From: QHYU01 sp041493955 | GTDB taxonomy: Bacteria; Acidobacteriota; Terriglobia; Acidiferrales; UBA7541 | Direction: 5' to 3' | NCBI GenBank assembly: GCA_041493955.1 | Contig: JBGPZW010000011.1 | Coordinates: forward strand, 1 to 38,429 | Length of the DNA: 38,429 nt | In this document: positions 18,444 to 26,525 of the stretch, in pieces | Position numbering within the stretch: position 1 is the stretch's first letter | Layout: the number at the start of each line of letters is the position of its first letter | Made by a program: the position numbers and the translations under genes | The notes under the pieces: model-generated | Told to the model about the DNA's origin: nothing | What the model saw: only the letters and a program-made list of their open reading frames with translations | The model's database searches: none

Positions 18444-20330
18444 ATGGGAACCATAACGACAGATGTCAGCAAGCGCAAGCGTGAGGTAATTGAGAAAGCC
18501 GTCATCCGCTTCTGCGGCGATTCCGGCGACGGCATGCAGATCGCCGGAAACCAATTCACCAACACTGTGGCTCTCTACGGGAACGACCTGGCCACGTTTC
18601 CCGACTATCCGGCGGAGATCCGCGCCCCGGCGGGCACGATTCCGGGCGTGAGCGGATTCCAGATTGCTTTTGCCTCCACCGATGTGTACACCCCCGGCGA
18701 TGCGGTGGACGCCCTGGTGGCCATGAACCCCGCGGCCTTGAAGGTGAATCTTGCGGACCTGAAGCCGAACGGCATCCTGGTCGTGAACCTCGACGACTTC
18801 AAAGAGACCGATCTGCGCAAAGCCCAGTTGACCTCCAGCCCCCTCGAGGATCATTCCCTTGACGCGTTTCGCCTGTTCCCGGTCGAGCTCTCCAAGCTGA
18901 CCCGCGTAGCGCTTCAGGAGCTGGGTCTCGACGCCAAAACCACGGACCGTTGCAAGAATTTCTTCGCGCTGGGCATGTGCTACTGGCTCTACAACCGCTC
19001 CATGGATGCCACCTTCCGCTGGCTCGACGAAAAGTTCCAGGGCAAACCGCTGCTGGCCGAGGCCAACAAGAGGGCCATGCGCGCCGGTTACAGCTATTGC
19101 GAGGCCACCGAGGCCTTCCAGGTCAGCTACGAAATTCCTCCGGCGCGGCTCACGCCGGGCGTCTATCGCAACATCAGCGGAAACACCGCGCTGGCCCTGG
19201 GCTTCGTCACCGCTTCACAAAAGGCCGGCGTTTCGCTGTTTCTCGGCTCCTATCCCATCACTCCGGCCTCCGACATCCTGCACGAACTTTCCGCCTTCAA
19301 AAACTTCGGCGTCATCACCTTTCAGGCTGAAGACGAGATCGCCGCGGTGACCTCAGCGATTGGGGCCTCCTACGCCGGCGCCCTGGCGATTACCACCACC
19401 TCCGGCCCCGGCATGTCGCTGAAGACCGAGGCCCTCGGCCTGGCCGTCGCCGTCGAGCTGCCGCTGGTGGTCTGCGATATCCAGCGCGGAGGGCCTTCCA
19501 CGGGGCTTCCGACCAAGACCGAGCAGGCCGACCTGCTCCAGGCCCTTTATGGACGCAGCTCCGAGGCTCCCATCCCGGTGCTGGCCGCGTCCACTCCCGG
19601 CGACTGTTTCTGGGTTGCTCTCGAAGCCAGCCGCATCGCCATCAAGTACATGCTTCCGGTCATCATTCTCTCCGATGGTTACCTGGCCAACGGCTCCGAG
19701 CCCTGGCGCATTCCGGCAATGGAAGATCTGCCGGAGATCCCGGTACGCCATGAGAACAACCCCGACGGCTTCATGCCTTACCGCCGCGACCCGCAGACCC
19801 TGGCGCGACCCTGGGCCATCCCCGGCACCCCGGGTCTCGAACATCGCATCGGCGGACTCGAGAAGCAGGACGTCACCGGCAATGTGAACTACGAGCCTCT
19901 CAACCACGAGCGCATGGTCCACCTGCGCGCCGCCAAGGTCGCGGCGGTGGCCCAGGAGATTCCCGACGTGACTCCCGCTGGCGACCCTGATGGAGACCTG
20001 CTGATCGTGGCCTGGGGCTCCACCTATGGTTCGGTTACCGCGGCCCTGATTGCCCAGCGGGCGCTGGGCGGCCGGATCGGACACGTTCACCTGCGCTACC
20101 TGAACCCGCTGCCGAAGAACCTGGGGCAAGTGCTGAAGCGTTACAAGAAAATCCTCGTGCCGGAGATGAACATGGGGCAGCTCGTCATGGTGCTCCGCGC
20201 GAAATACCTGGTGGACGCCCAGGGCTTCAACAAGATTCAGGGCCGGCCGTTCAAGCAGTCGGAAATCGAGGCCAAGATCGAAGAGATGCTGGCCTCCTGC
20301 AACGAGCAATCGGCAGGAGCAAGGCGATGA
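18444..20330 (+). CDS. korA: 2-oxoacid:ferredoxin oxidoreductase, fused gamma-alpha subunit (KorA)
   Basis: With KorB this forms a thiamine-pyrophosphate enzyme that oxidatively decarboxylates 2-oxoacids, most likely 2-oxoglutarate, to acyl-CoA while reducing ferredoxin; it can run reductively in carbon fixation. The 628-aa chain has the gamma domain first (IRFCGDSGDGMQIAGNQFTN, about residues 20-210), then the alpha PYR domain with GSYPITPASDILHELS, the acidic EDEIAAVTSAIGASYAG, TTTSGPGMSLKTEALGLAV and QRGGPSTGLPTKTEQADL. A C-terminal transketolase-like domain ends with ILVPEMNMGQL. The ATG at 18444 has GAAGGA close upstream. It overlaps korB by 4 nt. Substrate choice between 2-oxoglutarate and related acids is inferred from overall similarity. 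Confidence 0.92.
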   Translation: MGTITTDVSKRKREVIEKAVIRFCGDSGDGMQIAGNQFTNTVALYGNDLATFPDYPAEIRAPAGTIPGVSGFQIAFASTDVYTPGDAVDALVAMNPAALKVNLADLKPNGILVVNLDDFKETDLRKAQLTSSPLEDHSLDAFRLFPVELSKLTRVALQELGLDAKTTDRCKNFFALGMCYWLYNRSMDATFRWLDEKFQGKPLLAEANKRAMRAGYSYCEATEAFQVSYEIPPARLTPGVYRNISGNTALALGFVTASQKAGVSLFLGSYPITPASDILHELSAFKNFGVITFQAEDEIAAVTSAIGASYAGALAITTTSGPGMSLKTEALGLAVAVELPLVVCDIQRGGPSTGLPTKTEQADLLQALYGRSSEAPIPVLAASTPGDCFWVALEASRIAIKYMLPVIILSDGYLANGSEPWRIPAMEDLPEIPVRHENNPDGFMPYRRDPQTLARPWAIPGTPGLEHRIGGLEKQDVTGNVNYEPLNHERMVHLRAAKVAAVAQEIPDVTPAGDPDGDLLIVAWGSTYGSVTAALIAQRALGGRIGHVHLRYLNPLPKNLGQVLKRYKKILVPEMNMGQLVMVLRAKYLVDAQGFNKIQGRPFKQSEIEAKIEEMLASCNEQSAGARR

Positions 20331-21349
20331 CCACCGCAGCGCTTCCTACTTACACCAAGAAGGATTTTCAGACCGATCAGGACATTCGCTGGTGTCCCGG
20401 CTGCGGTGACTACGCCATCCTCTCCGCCGTGCAGTCCATTTTTCCCGAACTCGGCATTCTGCGCGAGAAATTCGTGATTGTTTCGGGCATCGGCTGCTCC
20501 AGCCGGTTCCCCTACTACATGAACACCTATGGCTTCCACTCCATTCACGGCCGCGCCCCGGCGGTTGCCTCCGGCATCAAGATCACCCGGCCGGATCTGC
20601 ACGTCTGGGTGGTCACGGGCGATGGAGACGCCCTGTCGATCGGCGGCAACCACACTATCCACATGCTCCGCCGGAATGTTGGCGTCAAAGTCCTGCTCTT
20701 CAACAATCGCATCTACGGCTTGACCAAAGGGCAGTATTCGCCCACTTCCGAGTTCGGCAAGAAAGCCAAGTCCACGCCCTTTGGCTCGCTCGACCGCCCC
20801 TTCTACCCGCTTTCCCTGGCCATCGGCGCCGAAGCCACCTTCGTGGCCCGCTCCGTGGACATCTTCCAGCAGCATCTGAAGGAAACTCTAAAAAAGGCCG
20901 CGGCCCACCAGGGTTCCGCCTTTGTCGAGATTCTCCAGAACTGCAACATCTTCAACGATGGCGCCTGGGAAAATCTGACCGAAAAAGACGCCCGCAGTGA
21001 GCGCGTCATCCAACTCGAGCACGGCCAGCCGCTCATCTTCGGCAAGAACCATGAGAAAGGGATTCGCATGAAGGGTTTCGATCTCGAGGTCGTGACCCTC
21101 GGCAATGGCGTCACCGAGAAGGATCTGCTCGTCCACGACGAACAGAACCCCAACCCCGCCTACGCCTTCCTGCTCTCACAGATGGAGTTGCAAGACGGCT
21201 TCCCTACACCCATTGGCGTCCTCCGCGCCATTCAGGCGCCGCGCTACGAAGACCTGGTCGCCTCCCAGATCCAAACCGTGACCGCCAAACGCGGCCGCGG
21301 CGACCTTGGCGCCCTGCTCCTGGCTGGCGACACCTGGACCGTCAAGTAG
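20327..21349 (+). CDS. korB: 2-oxoacid:ferredoxin oxidoreductase beta subunit (KorB)
   Basis: The beta subunit binds thiamine pyrophosphate and one 4Fe-4S cluster. In the 340-aa protein the cluster cysteines are visible as Cys23 and Cys26 in RWCPGCGDY, Cys57 in SGIGCSSR and Cys206 in ILQNCNIFND. The TPP-Mg motif runs from VVTGDGDALSIGGNH to VLLFNNRIYGLTKGQYSPTS. The start ATG overlaps the korA stop (ATGA). No separate delta ferredoxin subunit is encoded nearby, so the electron acceptor must be encoded elsewhere. The length and motifs fit the two-subunit KorAB class. Confidence 0.93.
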   Translation: MTTAALPTYTKKDFQTDQDIRWCPGCGDYAILSAVQSIFPELGILREKFVIVSGIGCSSRFPYYMNTYGFHSIHGRAPAVASGIKITRPDLHVWVVTGDGDALSIGGNHTIHMLRRNVGVKVLLFNNRIYGLTKGQYSPTSEFGKKAKSTPFGSLDRPFYPLSLAIGAEATFVARSVDIFQQHLKETLKKAAAHQGSAFVEILQNCNIFNDGAWENLTEKDARSERVIQLEHGQPLIFGKNHEKGIRMKGFDLEVVTLGNGVTEKDLLVHDEQNPNPAYAFLLSQMELQDGFPTPIGVLRAIQAPRYEDLVASQIQTVTAKRGRGDLGALLLAGDTWTVK

Positions 21350-21381
21350 CCTGTAATAGCCTGTAGCCCACGTCGATGTAG

Positions 21382-21446
21382 CCCAGGTCTTCGACCTGGG
21401 GAGTTTCTCTGCATCCGCCCCGCCTCCAATGTAGGTCTTTAGACCT
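21382..21446. repeat. Two hairpin repeats downstream of korB
   Basis: CCCAGGTC-TTC-GACCTGGG (21382-21400) and AGGTCT-TT-AGACCT (21433-21446) are each followed by the same GGGAGTTTCT. They are diverged copies of one palindromic unit. The first lies 33 nt after the korB stop and could end its transcript. Confidence 0.6.
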
Positions 21447-21471
21447 GGGGAGTTTCTAAACCGTCTTGATG

Positions 21472-21506
21472 TCCTGAGCCCCACCGCTCACAGAGGATGT
21501 CTTGAG
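21472..21506. repeat. Direct repeat GATGTCYTGAGC
   Basis: Two near-identical 12-mers, GATGTCCTGAGC and GATGTCTTGAGC, flank a short GC-rich segment between the korB hairpins and the palindromic element at 21524. Confidence 0.4.
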
Positions 21507-21523
21507 CGCCGCGCCTCTTGGAT

Positions 21524-21564
21524 GTCATTCCGAGTCCCGGCCTGGCCGGGACGAGGAATCCCTC
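21524..21564 (-). repeat. Dispersed palindromic element, copy A
   Basis: Read on the minus strand the order is GGGATTCCTCG, a hairpin formed by GTCCCGGCC and GGCCGGGAC (21534-21552), and CGGAATGAC. The same plan recurs at 37924-37983 and, without the hairpin, at 38126-38154. It marks the left edge of the defence island. Confidence 0.65.
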
Positions 21565-21682
21565 CGCTCTGCCTCGTACCCTCGCGCCGCGCCCTGTACC
21601 GCCGGCGCTCGTCCCGAGCAGTGTCGAGGGATCCCACCGGCGGATTTCCTGGGCAGTCAGCAAGGTTCGGACGGCAAAGCAC

Positions 21683-23689
21683 TTACCAATCAAAGCTAAA
21701 TGCAAGGACGTAATTGCCCTCGGGAAATCTGAGTTGGGGCCACCAGACCTCCACCTCGCCACTCGAGGTGGCATCTTGGCGAAAAAGGAACAGCGTCAGA
21801 GCGTCTCGGGGTGCGAGCGCATCCTCACCCCCAGCCAGAATGCCTTGCGTCTCACGACGAGGTTGAGTGAGGTTACGGCCGCGCCGAATGACTAAATACG
21901 CCCTGCTTCCATGCGTCTTCTTCCGCATTTCCAGCGCGGCACGAATGCTCTCATGATTCCAGAGCTGGGCACCATGCTTCGGGTCGTGCTCGCACTTTTC
22001 AAGGAGCTCAAGGACACGGTCGATCGTAACAGTCTTGTAGATATCGTCATCTTCAATCGAGCCGAGTTCCGAGTCCAGCCATGAGGTGTTCTTCTTCGCG
22101 ACTGCTGTCCGAAGGGGATAGATTGGGTTGTAGCTGGCACCTGCGACGTAGAAGCCGAGCGAATTCGGATCGAGTACGTTCCGTCGCGTCGGTTGCCATG
22201 CACCCGAGATGTAGATTCCCTCGAAACAACCGTCCGGGTACGTCTGAAGCAAGTCGCGCAGGGCGGTCTCCATTTGATGAATCGATGTGAAGTGATCTGC
22301 CAGCCGTTGCGGCAGGAACAGGCGAGTGACCCCCAAGTCACTCTGCCGGTATCCGTACATACGAGCGTGCTGAAGAACCGTATCCGCATTGGGTATTTTG
22401 GGATTCCGGCCGTAGTAGCTGACCAGCAGGTTCTTGATCGTAACGCCCCGTCCGAGCTTGTTCCCACCTACGAAGAGATTAAAAACCGAATCGAGTGTGA
22501 TTTCGTCGTTCGAGCTCGCGTTCACAAGTTTGATGTTGGCGCCTTTGATATAAAACTCAACTTGCTTAACAATTTCTTCGAAAGGAGCAAGGTCAGTTTC
22601 CGTCGTCGCAAGATCGTCGTATGCTCCGTGGAGTCCCTTCATCATCGCCTGATACTTCGATGAGGACAGCTTCCCGAAGGCGTTGATGGTCTCTTCTTTG
22701 AACGAGTCGACAAGGGTCACGATAAAAGCGTGGTCGCGCTTGCTCATGCTTACGTGGCATAGGAACGCAAAATTCTCAGTCGGCCGTTTGATAACCTCAG
22801 CGCTCGCTGCAACAAGGAACGTATAGAGAGCTTTCCTTAGTCCCGGGGGCAGCACACCCGTGGGATTGGGCTGGTTCGAGGTTCGGAGCTGGTTGACCTC
22901 GGCGAGGTCGACGATCCGCAGCAAATTACCCCTGCCACTGCCGAAGAAAGCGTCGCCACCAACATACCCTTCCCCAGGCTCGCTGATAACGGAGAATGAA
23001 GGACGATATCGATGGTCCGGCCGCTGCAGGAAGAGTGCTTGCGGTGTAGCCGTGACCTGTAAATACGTGTTCACCGGGAAATAGTTCCGGAAGTCGGTGA
23101 TCACGCGGTTTATTCTGCTGACTTGCCCGGTACCCTTGCTCGTAAACGTATTCAAGCTGGCTTGATCTGCCTCGTCATCGATGATCAGGACGGAAAGACC
23201 TGTCGCACGCGCATTCCTGAACGCGTCCAGAAGACTCTGGAGCATACTCCCATTCTTAGAGCACACAACGACAAAGGGTGTCGTCCGAAGTTGGCGGGCG
23301 AATCTTGGGGTATCCCTCCAATCACGCTTTCCGAGGACGCTCAAGCCACGTAATCCGGCACGGACGCGGTCGAGCGTCTGATCGTATAACGGGTCGTTGT
23401 CGGTTGTCAGGACCAGAATGCATTGGAAGCCGTTATCTGCGGCCATCGCCGCCGCCACGGTCATTATGCTCGTCTTCCCGCTCTGGATAAGGCCGTAGAG
23501 GAGGCCATCAGAAAACTCCGGAGGCGGGCCCGCAATGGGGTCCACGCATAGTTGGATGATCTTGTTCGCCTTCTGGAGCGCGGCGATGATGCCATTCGGC
23601 CCGAGGTCGCTTTGGAGAACTCTCAGGATCTCTCTGGTATGGCGTCCGTCCGTGATTACGGATCGCAGCGCAGCTGGATTACTGCCCAT
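21683..23689 (-). CDS. Z1-domain superfamily II helicase-like protein of a restriction-modification-type locus
   Basis: Z1 proteins are helicase-like ATPases found with cytosine methyltransferases and Vsr nucleases. From the ATG at 23689 (TAGGGG about ten bases upstream) the product is 668 aa; a TTG at 23698 would add three residues. Visible motifs, numbered from the TTG: Walker A GLIQSGKT (69-76), Walker B DDEAD (174-178), motif III TATPQ (216-220), GGNKLGRGVT (411-420, motif V-like) and QHARMYGYR (443-451, motif VI-like). All ATPase motifs look intact. The C-terminus with WWPQLRFPEGNYVLAFSF matches what I recall of full-length Z1 proteins, whereas the N-terminus is shorter than many. The 145-aa gene upstream overlaps its start by 11 nt. 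Base composition is lower in GC than the neighbours, suggesting transfer. Confidence 0.85.
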   Translation of the reverse strand: MGSNPAALRSVITDGRHTREILRVLQSDLGPNGIIAALQKANKIIQLCVDPIAGPPPEFSDGLLYGLIQSGKTSIMTVAAAMAADNGFQCILVLTTDNDPLYDQTLDRVRAGLRGLSVLGKRDWRDTPRFARQLRTTPFVVVCSKNGSMLQSLLDAFRNARATGLSVLIIDDEADQASLNTFTSKGTGQVSRINRVITDFRNYFPVNTYLQVTATPQALFLQRPDHRYRPSFSVISEPGEGYVGGDAFFGSGRGNLLRIVDLAEVNQLRTSNQPNPTGVLPPGLRKALYTFLVAASAEVIKRPTENFAFLCHVSMSKRDHAFIVTLVDSFKEETINAFGKLSSSKYQAMMKGLHGAYDDLATTETDLAPFEEIVKQVEFYIKGANIKLVNASSNDEITLDSVFNLFVGGNKLGRGVTIKNLLVSYYGRNPKIPNADTVLQHARMYGYRQSDLGVTRLFLPQRLADHFTSIHQMETALRDLLQTYPDGCFEGIYISGAWQPTRRNVLDPNSLGFYVAGASYNPIYPLRTAVAKKNTSWLDSELGSIEDDDIYKTVTIDRVLELLEKCEHDPKHGAQLWNHESIRAALEMRKKTHGSRAYLVIRRGRNLTQPRRETQGILAGGEDALAPRDALTLFLFRQDATSSGEVEVWWPQLRFPEGNYVLAFSFDW

Positions 23690-24116
23690 TCGCTTCAAGT
23701 CCCCTAAACAAAATCCCGGGCCACTGGTTCAGTGCTACCTTCCTTTCTAGCGTACCCAACGGCCCACTAACTGAATAGCACCCACTGAATCTCCGCTTCG
23801 CGGCTATCCAGCCGGGAGCACTCCCCAGCAACTCTTCCACGATCTCCCAGCGCACCGCGCAGACGCCGTCACCTCCACATACGAATCCAACAACACACTT
23901 CTCGTATAGTCCGACGGCCCTTTCGAGACGCGCGATGTCGTCGGCACTCAGCGTAAACCGCCACGGCGACTGTGCCTTTGTGGAGTATTTCATGTACGCG
24001 AGCTTGTTGCCGTTTACGAGATAACCGTATTCACATTTCGAGATCCCTTGGCATCGCGAATCTTCGATAATTCGAACCACGGCCGCCCCATGGTAGAACT
24101 CGGATTTTTCCATCAT
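23679..24116 (-). CDS. Unknown 145-aa protein coupled to the Z1 gene
   Basis: I cannot name this family. It starts MMEKSEFYHGAAVVRIIEDS. A beta-rich segment with NGNKLAYMKYSTKAQSPWRF (residues 36-54) follows, then LSADDIARLERAV, a hydrophobic strand VVGFVCGGDGVCAV (75-88) and a C-terminal half with PGWIAAKRRF and LERKVALNQWPGILF. The series of strand, Lys-containing strand, helix and Cys-Gly-Gly-Asp strand is reminiscent of restriction-endonuclease-like folds, but the catalytic D...(D/E)xK pattern cannot be placed with confidence. Its stop overlaps the Z1 start by 11 nt, so the two are almost certainly co-translated. It diverges from vsr. No signal peptide or membrane segment is present. Confidence 0.75.
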   Translation of the reverse strand: MMEKSEFYHGAAVVRIIEDSRCQGISKCEYGYLVNGNKLAYMKYSTKAQSPWRFTLSADDIARLERAVGLYEKCVVGFVCGGDGVCAVRWEIVEELLGSAPGWIAAKRRFSGCYSVSGPLGTLERKVALNQWPGILFRGLEANGQ

Positions 24117-24300
24117 TGAGATAGTCTCACGGCCTCAAATCGTGGAGCTCAGTAGTGGCGCGCCACATCCCTGAACCACAATCACCTGCGTTTTCCCACC
24201 TCTATACAGTACCACATCGTTAAAAGTGTGCGGACGGCAGCGTAAAACGTCGCCCCCCTCATAAACATCGGCGAACACTGGAGTAGAATTGGAAGCGCCA
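24117..24300. promoter_or_regulatory. Divergent control region between the Z1 operon and vsr
   Basis: This 184-nt gap must hold promoters for both directions. A perfect 12-base palindrome GTGGCGCGCCAC lies at 24155-24166, just upstream of the 145-aa gene. TAGAAT near 24290 could be a -10 for vsr but would lie too close to its start. No controller-protein gene is present. Confidence 0.35.
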
Positions 24301-24726
24301 ATGACCGATACCTTCTCCAAGACCAAGCGCAGCAGCCTCATGGCCCGCATACGCGGCGTGAACACCAGGCCCGAGACGTTCTTGCGCTCCTTCCTATCCG
24401 AACAGGGTTTCCGCTTTCGCTTGCATGTGAGGTCCCTGCCCGGCAAGCCCGACATCGTCATTCCGAATTGCCGTACCGCAATTTTCGTCAATGGTTGTTT
24501 TTGGCACCACCACGCGCGCTGCAAGAGAGCGAGCTTCCCTGCAACCAGGGTTAGCTTCTGGCGAACCAAGATACTTGGAAACGTGAACAGAGATCGCCGC
24601 AACAAGCAAGCCTTGCGCAGATTGGGTTGGAGGGTAATCACTGTTTGGCAGTGTCGGCTTGCGCCAAAGAAGGTCGAGAGACAACTCGCATCGCTACTTG
24701 CACGCCTACGATTAAGAACCCCATGA
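24301..24726 (+). CDS. vsr: Very short patch repair endonuclease (Vsr)
   Basis: Vsr nicks next to the T of T:G mismatches that arise by deamination of 5-methylcytosine, so it travels with C5 methyltransferases. The 141-aa protein has the catalytic Asp51 in LPGKPDIVIP and the zinc/active-site block VNGCFWHHHARC with His69, His71 and Cys74. It also has SFWRTKILGNVNRDRRN and the second zinc ligand Cys118 in GWRVITVWQC. Glu25 in NTRPETFLRS also matches the family. The start is the ATG at 24301; a TTG 12 nt upstream is in frame but less likely. It precedes the methyltransferase by 125 nt. All key residues are present, so it should be active. Confidence 0.93.
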   Translation: MTDTFSKTKRSSLMARIRGVNTRPETFLRSFLSEQGFRFRLHVRSLPGKPDIVIPNCRTAIFVNGCFWHHHARCKRASFPATRVSFWRTKILGNVNRDRRNKQALRRLGWRVITVWQCRLAPKKVERQLASLLARLRLRTP

Positions 24727-24782
24727 GCAATAGCACCTGAATTCCAGCAGGATGGCCTGGCCCGGACATATCCACGCTAAGC

Positions 24783-24810
24783 TATACTGGTCAAATAATT
24801 GACCTATACT
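24783..24810. promoter_or_regulatory. Symmetrical operator-like site upstream of the methyltransferase
   Basis: GGTCAA (24789-24794), ATAA, TTGACC (24799-24804) form a perfect inverted repeat, framed by two identical TATACT hexamers (24783-24788 and 24805-24810). It lies 42 nt upstream of the methyltransferase ATG, where a repressor or the methyltransferase itself could control expression. Confidence 0.55.
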
Positions 24811-24851
24811 TACTCTAGCACGAACTTGGACACCGATGTTAGACTACAGAT

Positions 24852-25943
24852 ATGATTTCGCGTCGACGCGCGAAAGTGGACAGCCTCAAACGGTGCGAAC
24901 TCACTGCTGTTGATCTTTTCTCCGGCTGTGGTGGACTTACAACGGGACTGAAGAAGGCAGGGTTTCGCGTGGTCGGCGCTGTAGAGTGCGATCCGCTCGC
25001 GGTCCATACCTACAGTAAGAACCACCCCGAAGTTCACATATGGCAAACCAATATTCAGCGGCTCACGGTTACCGAGTTGGTCCAAACGCTTGCCCTTCGT
25101 CGGGGCAAGTTGGATTTGTTGGCTGGCTGCCCGCCCTGCCAAGCATTTTCGACAATGCGAACGCTCAATCGAAGCCGCCGAGTCCACGATCCGAAACAAA
25201 AGGACTTGCTCTGCGAATTCCTCCGGTTCGTGCGGGTTCTCAGGCCAAAAGCGGTGATGGTGGAGAATGTTCCCGGGCTTGCGAACGATCGCCGGTGGCG
25301 GCAGCTGACAGCCGCGCTTCGCAAGCTTGAGTACAGTTGCGAGTACAAAATCTTGAATACCGCGGATTACGGCGTACCCCAACGTCGCCGCCGGCTGCTT
25401 CTACTCGGCAGCCGGAGAGGTCCTTTGCCATTCGCGCGCGCCCTCCACCGCCACCGAACTGTGCGAGAAACGATTGGGTCCCTCAGACCCGCTGGTGTGA
25501 GTGGGGACCCACTACATGATCTCCCGGAGAAGCGACATCCCGAGATCTTGCAACTGATTAAGAAGATTCCGAGGAATGGCGGCAGCAGGACCGACTTGCC
25601 CAAAAGACTTCAATTAAGGTGCCACGAGAGGTGTGACGGGTTCAGAGACGTGTACGGGCGAATGTCGTGGGATGACGTAGCTCCGACTATTACAAGCGGC
25701 TGCGTGAATCCTTCTAAGGGCCGTTTCCTCCATCCCGCGCGACACCGCACGATTACCCTCCGAGAGGCGGCTTTACTCCAGAGTTTCCCTCGCAGGTATT
25801 TCATCTCCCTGGAAGAGGGGAAGTGTCGAGCGGCGGAGCTGATTGGGAATGCCCTGCCACCTGAGTTCATCAGGCGGCATGCGAGTCGGATTCTGTCCGA
25901 GCTCAGTGCGAGGTCGCGAACGCAAGCCGCGAAGCGTGATTGA
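24852..25943 (+). CDS. DNA (cytosine-5)-methyltransferase
   Basis: The enzyme transfers a methyl group from S-adenosylmethionine to C5 of cytosine in a target sequence. In the 363-aa protein, motif I is DLFSGCGGLTTG (21-32), motif IV GCPPCQAFS with catalytic Cys96, motif VI ENVPGL (138-143), motif VIII QRRRRLLLLGSR (177-188). After a target-recognition region of about 90 residues come motif IX-like TITLREAALLQSFP and motif X IGNALPPEF. All catalytic motifs are intact. The target sequence cannot be read from the protein. There is no N-terminal DNA-binding extension such as self-regulating M.SsoII-type enzymes have. With vsr and Z1 it forms the core of a restriction-type island. I leave the symbol empty because 'dcm' would imply a known specificity. 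Confidence 0.94.
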   Translation: MISRRRAKVDSLKRCELTAVDLFSGCGGLTTGLKKAGFRVVGAVECDPLAVHTYSKNHPEVHIWQTNIQRLTVTELVQTLALRRGKLDLLAGCPPCQAFSTMRTLNRSRRVHDPKQKDLLCEFLRFVRVLRPKAVMVENVPGLANDRRWRQLTAALRKLEYSCEYKILNTADYGVPQRRRRLLLLGSRRGPLPFARALHRHRTVRETIGSLRPAGVSGDPLHDLPEKRHPEILQLIKKIPRNGGSRTDLPKRLQLRCHERCDGFRDVYGRMSWDDVAPTITSGCVNPSKGRFLHPARHRTITLREAALLQSFPRRYFISLEEGKCRAAELIGNALPPEFIRRHASRILSELSARSRTQAAKRD

Positions 25944-26525
25944 CCTTCGCGGTATAATAGATTGCAAAGCTCGCTTGGTGCGTCCCGGACGTGGTTGCGG
26001 GGACCGCCAAGAGCTTCGCAGTCCCGCTCCTGCTTTCACCAGAGGGGTTGACCCATGTCCCCGCACGCCATCACAGGGACGAGCCGACCAAAACGGTGTG
26101 CTGAACAAGGCCGCGGCTGCTGGCTGGTCGATGTGCACAGGCTACAAGCCTGTGCCACAAACCAACAAGCCGCGCGGCGCACCAGTAGCACAGGCTTACA
26201 GCCTGTGTGCGCCTATTTCCGCACCCTCCTTGGTCCGCGTGCCTTTCCGACAAGGTCTTTGAAATGCGCATATACGAAAAACGTGTTCGCAACTCCTTTA
26301 GAATCCGCACTTAGCCTATTTCTGGGCCTTAAGTACTGTAGAATCTGCACCTACGAAAAAAATGGGGGGGGTACCCCCTCCCTGTCGTCCCCCCCTACCG
26401 CTGGCAGGTTAAGACTCGCCCCTAGAATTGATTATTCGCACAGGCTTGTGGCGTTGGCGTCTCGCCGGCGAATTCCTCCAGCCAACTCTGAATTGTTGAG
26501 GAAAAGCGCCAGCGAGCCGCTGGGG
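25944..26525. other. 582-nt repeat-rich intergenic region at the right edge of the island
   Basis: A TATAAT hexamer (25953-25958) lies just after the methyltransferase with no gene behind it. Two hairpins of one family follow (26135-26155 and 26189-26207). Around 26262-26365 two loosely repeated AT-rich lines occur, each with ATCYGCAC- and TACGAAAAA-type words. A G/C-homopolymer palindrome GGGGGTACCCCC sits near 26366-26380. No gene was found. Confidence 0.45.
26135..26207. repeat. Pair of CACAGGCT / AGCCTGTG hairpins
   Basis: GCACAGGCT-ACA-AGCCTGTGC (26135-26155) and CACAGGCT-TAC-AGCCTGTG (26189-26207) are two copies of one short palindrome with three-base loops. Such units are dispersed in acidobacterial intergenic DNA as far as I recall. 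Confidence 0.65.

Noticed and set aside
24135..24641. A 168-codon minus-strand frame across vsr
   Set aside because: Antisense to vsr, whose catalytic and zinc residues are all intact.
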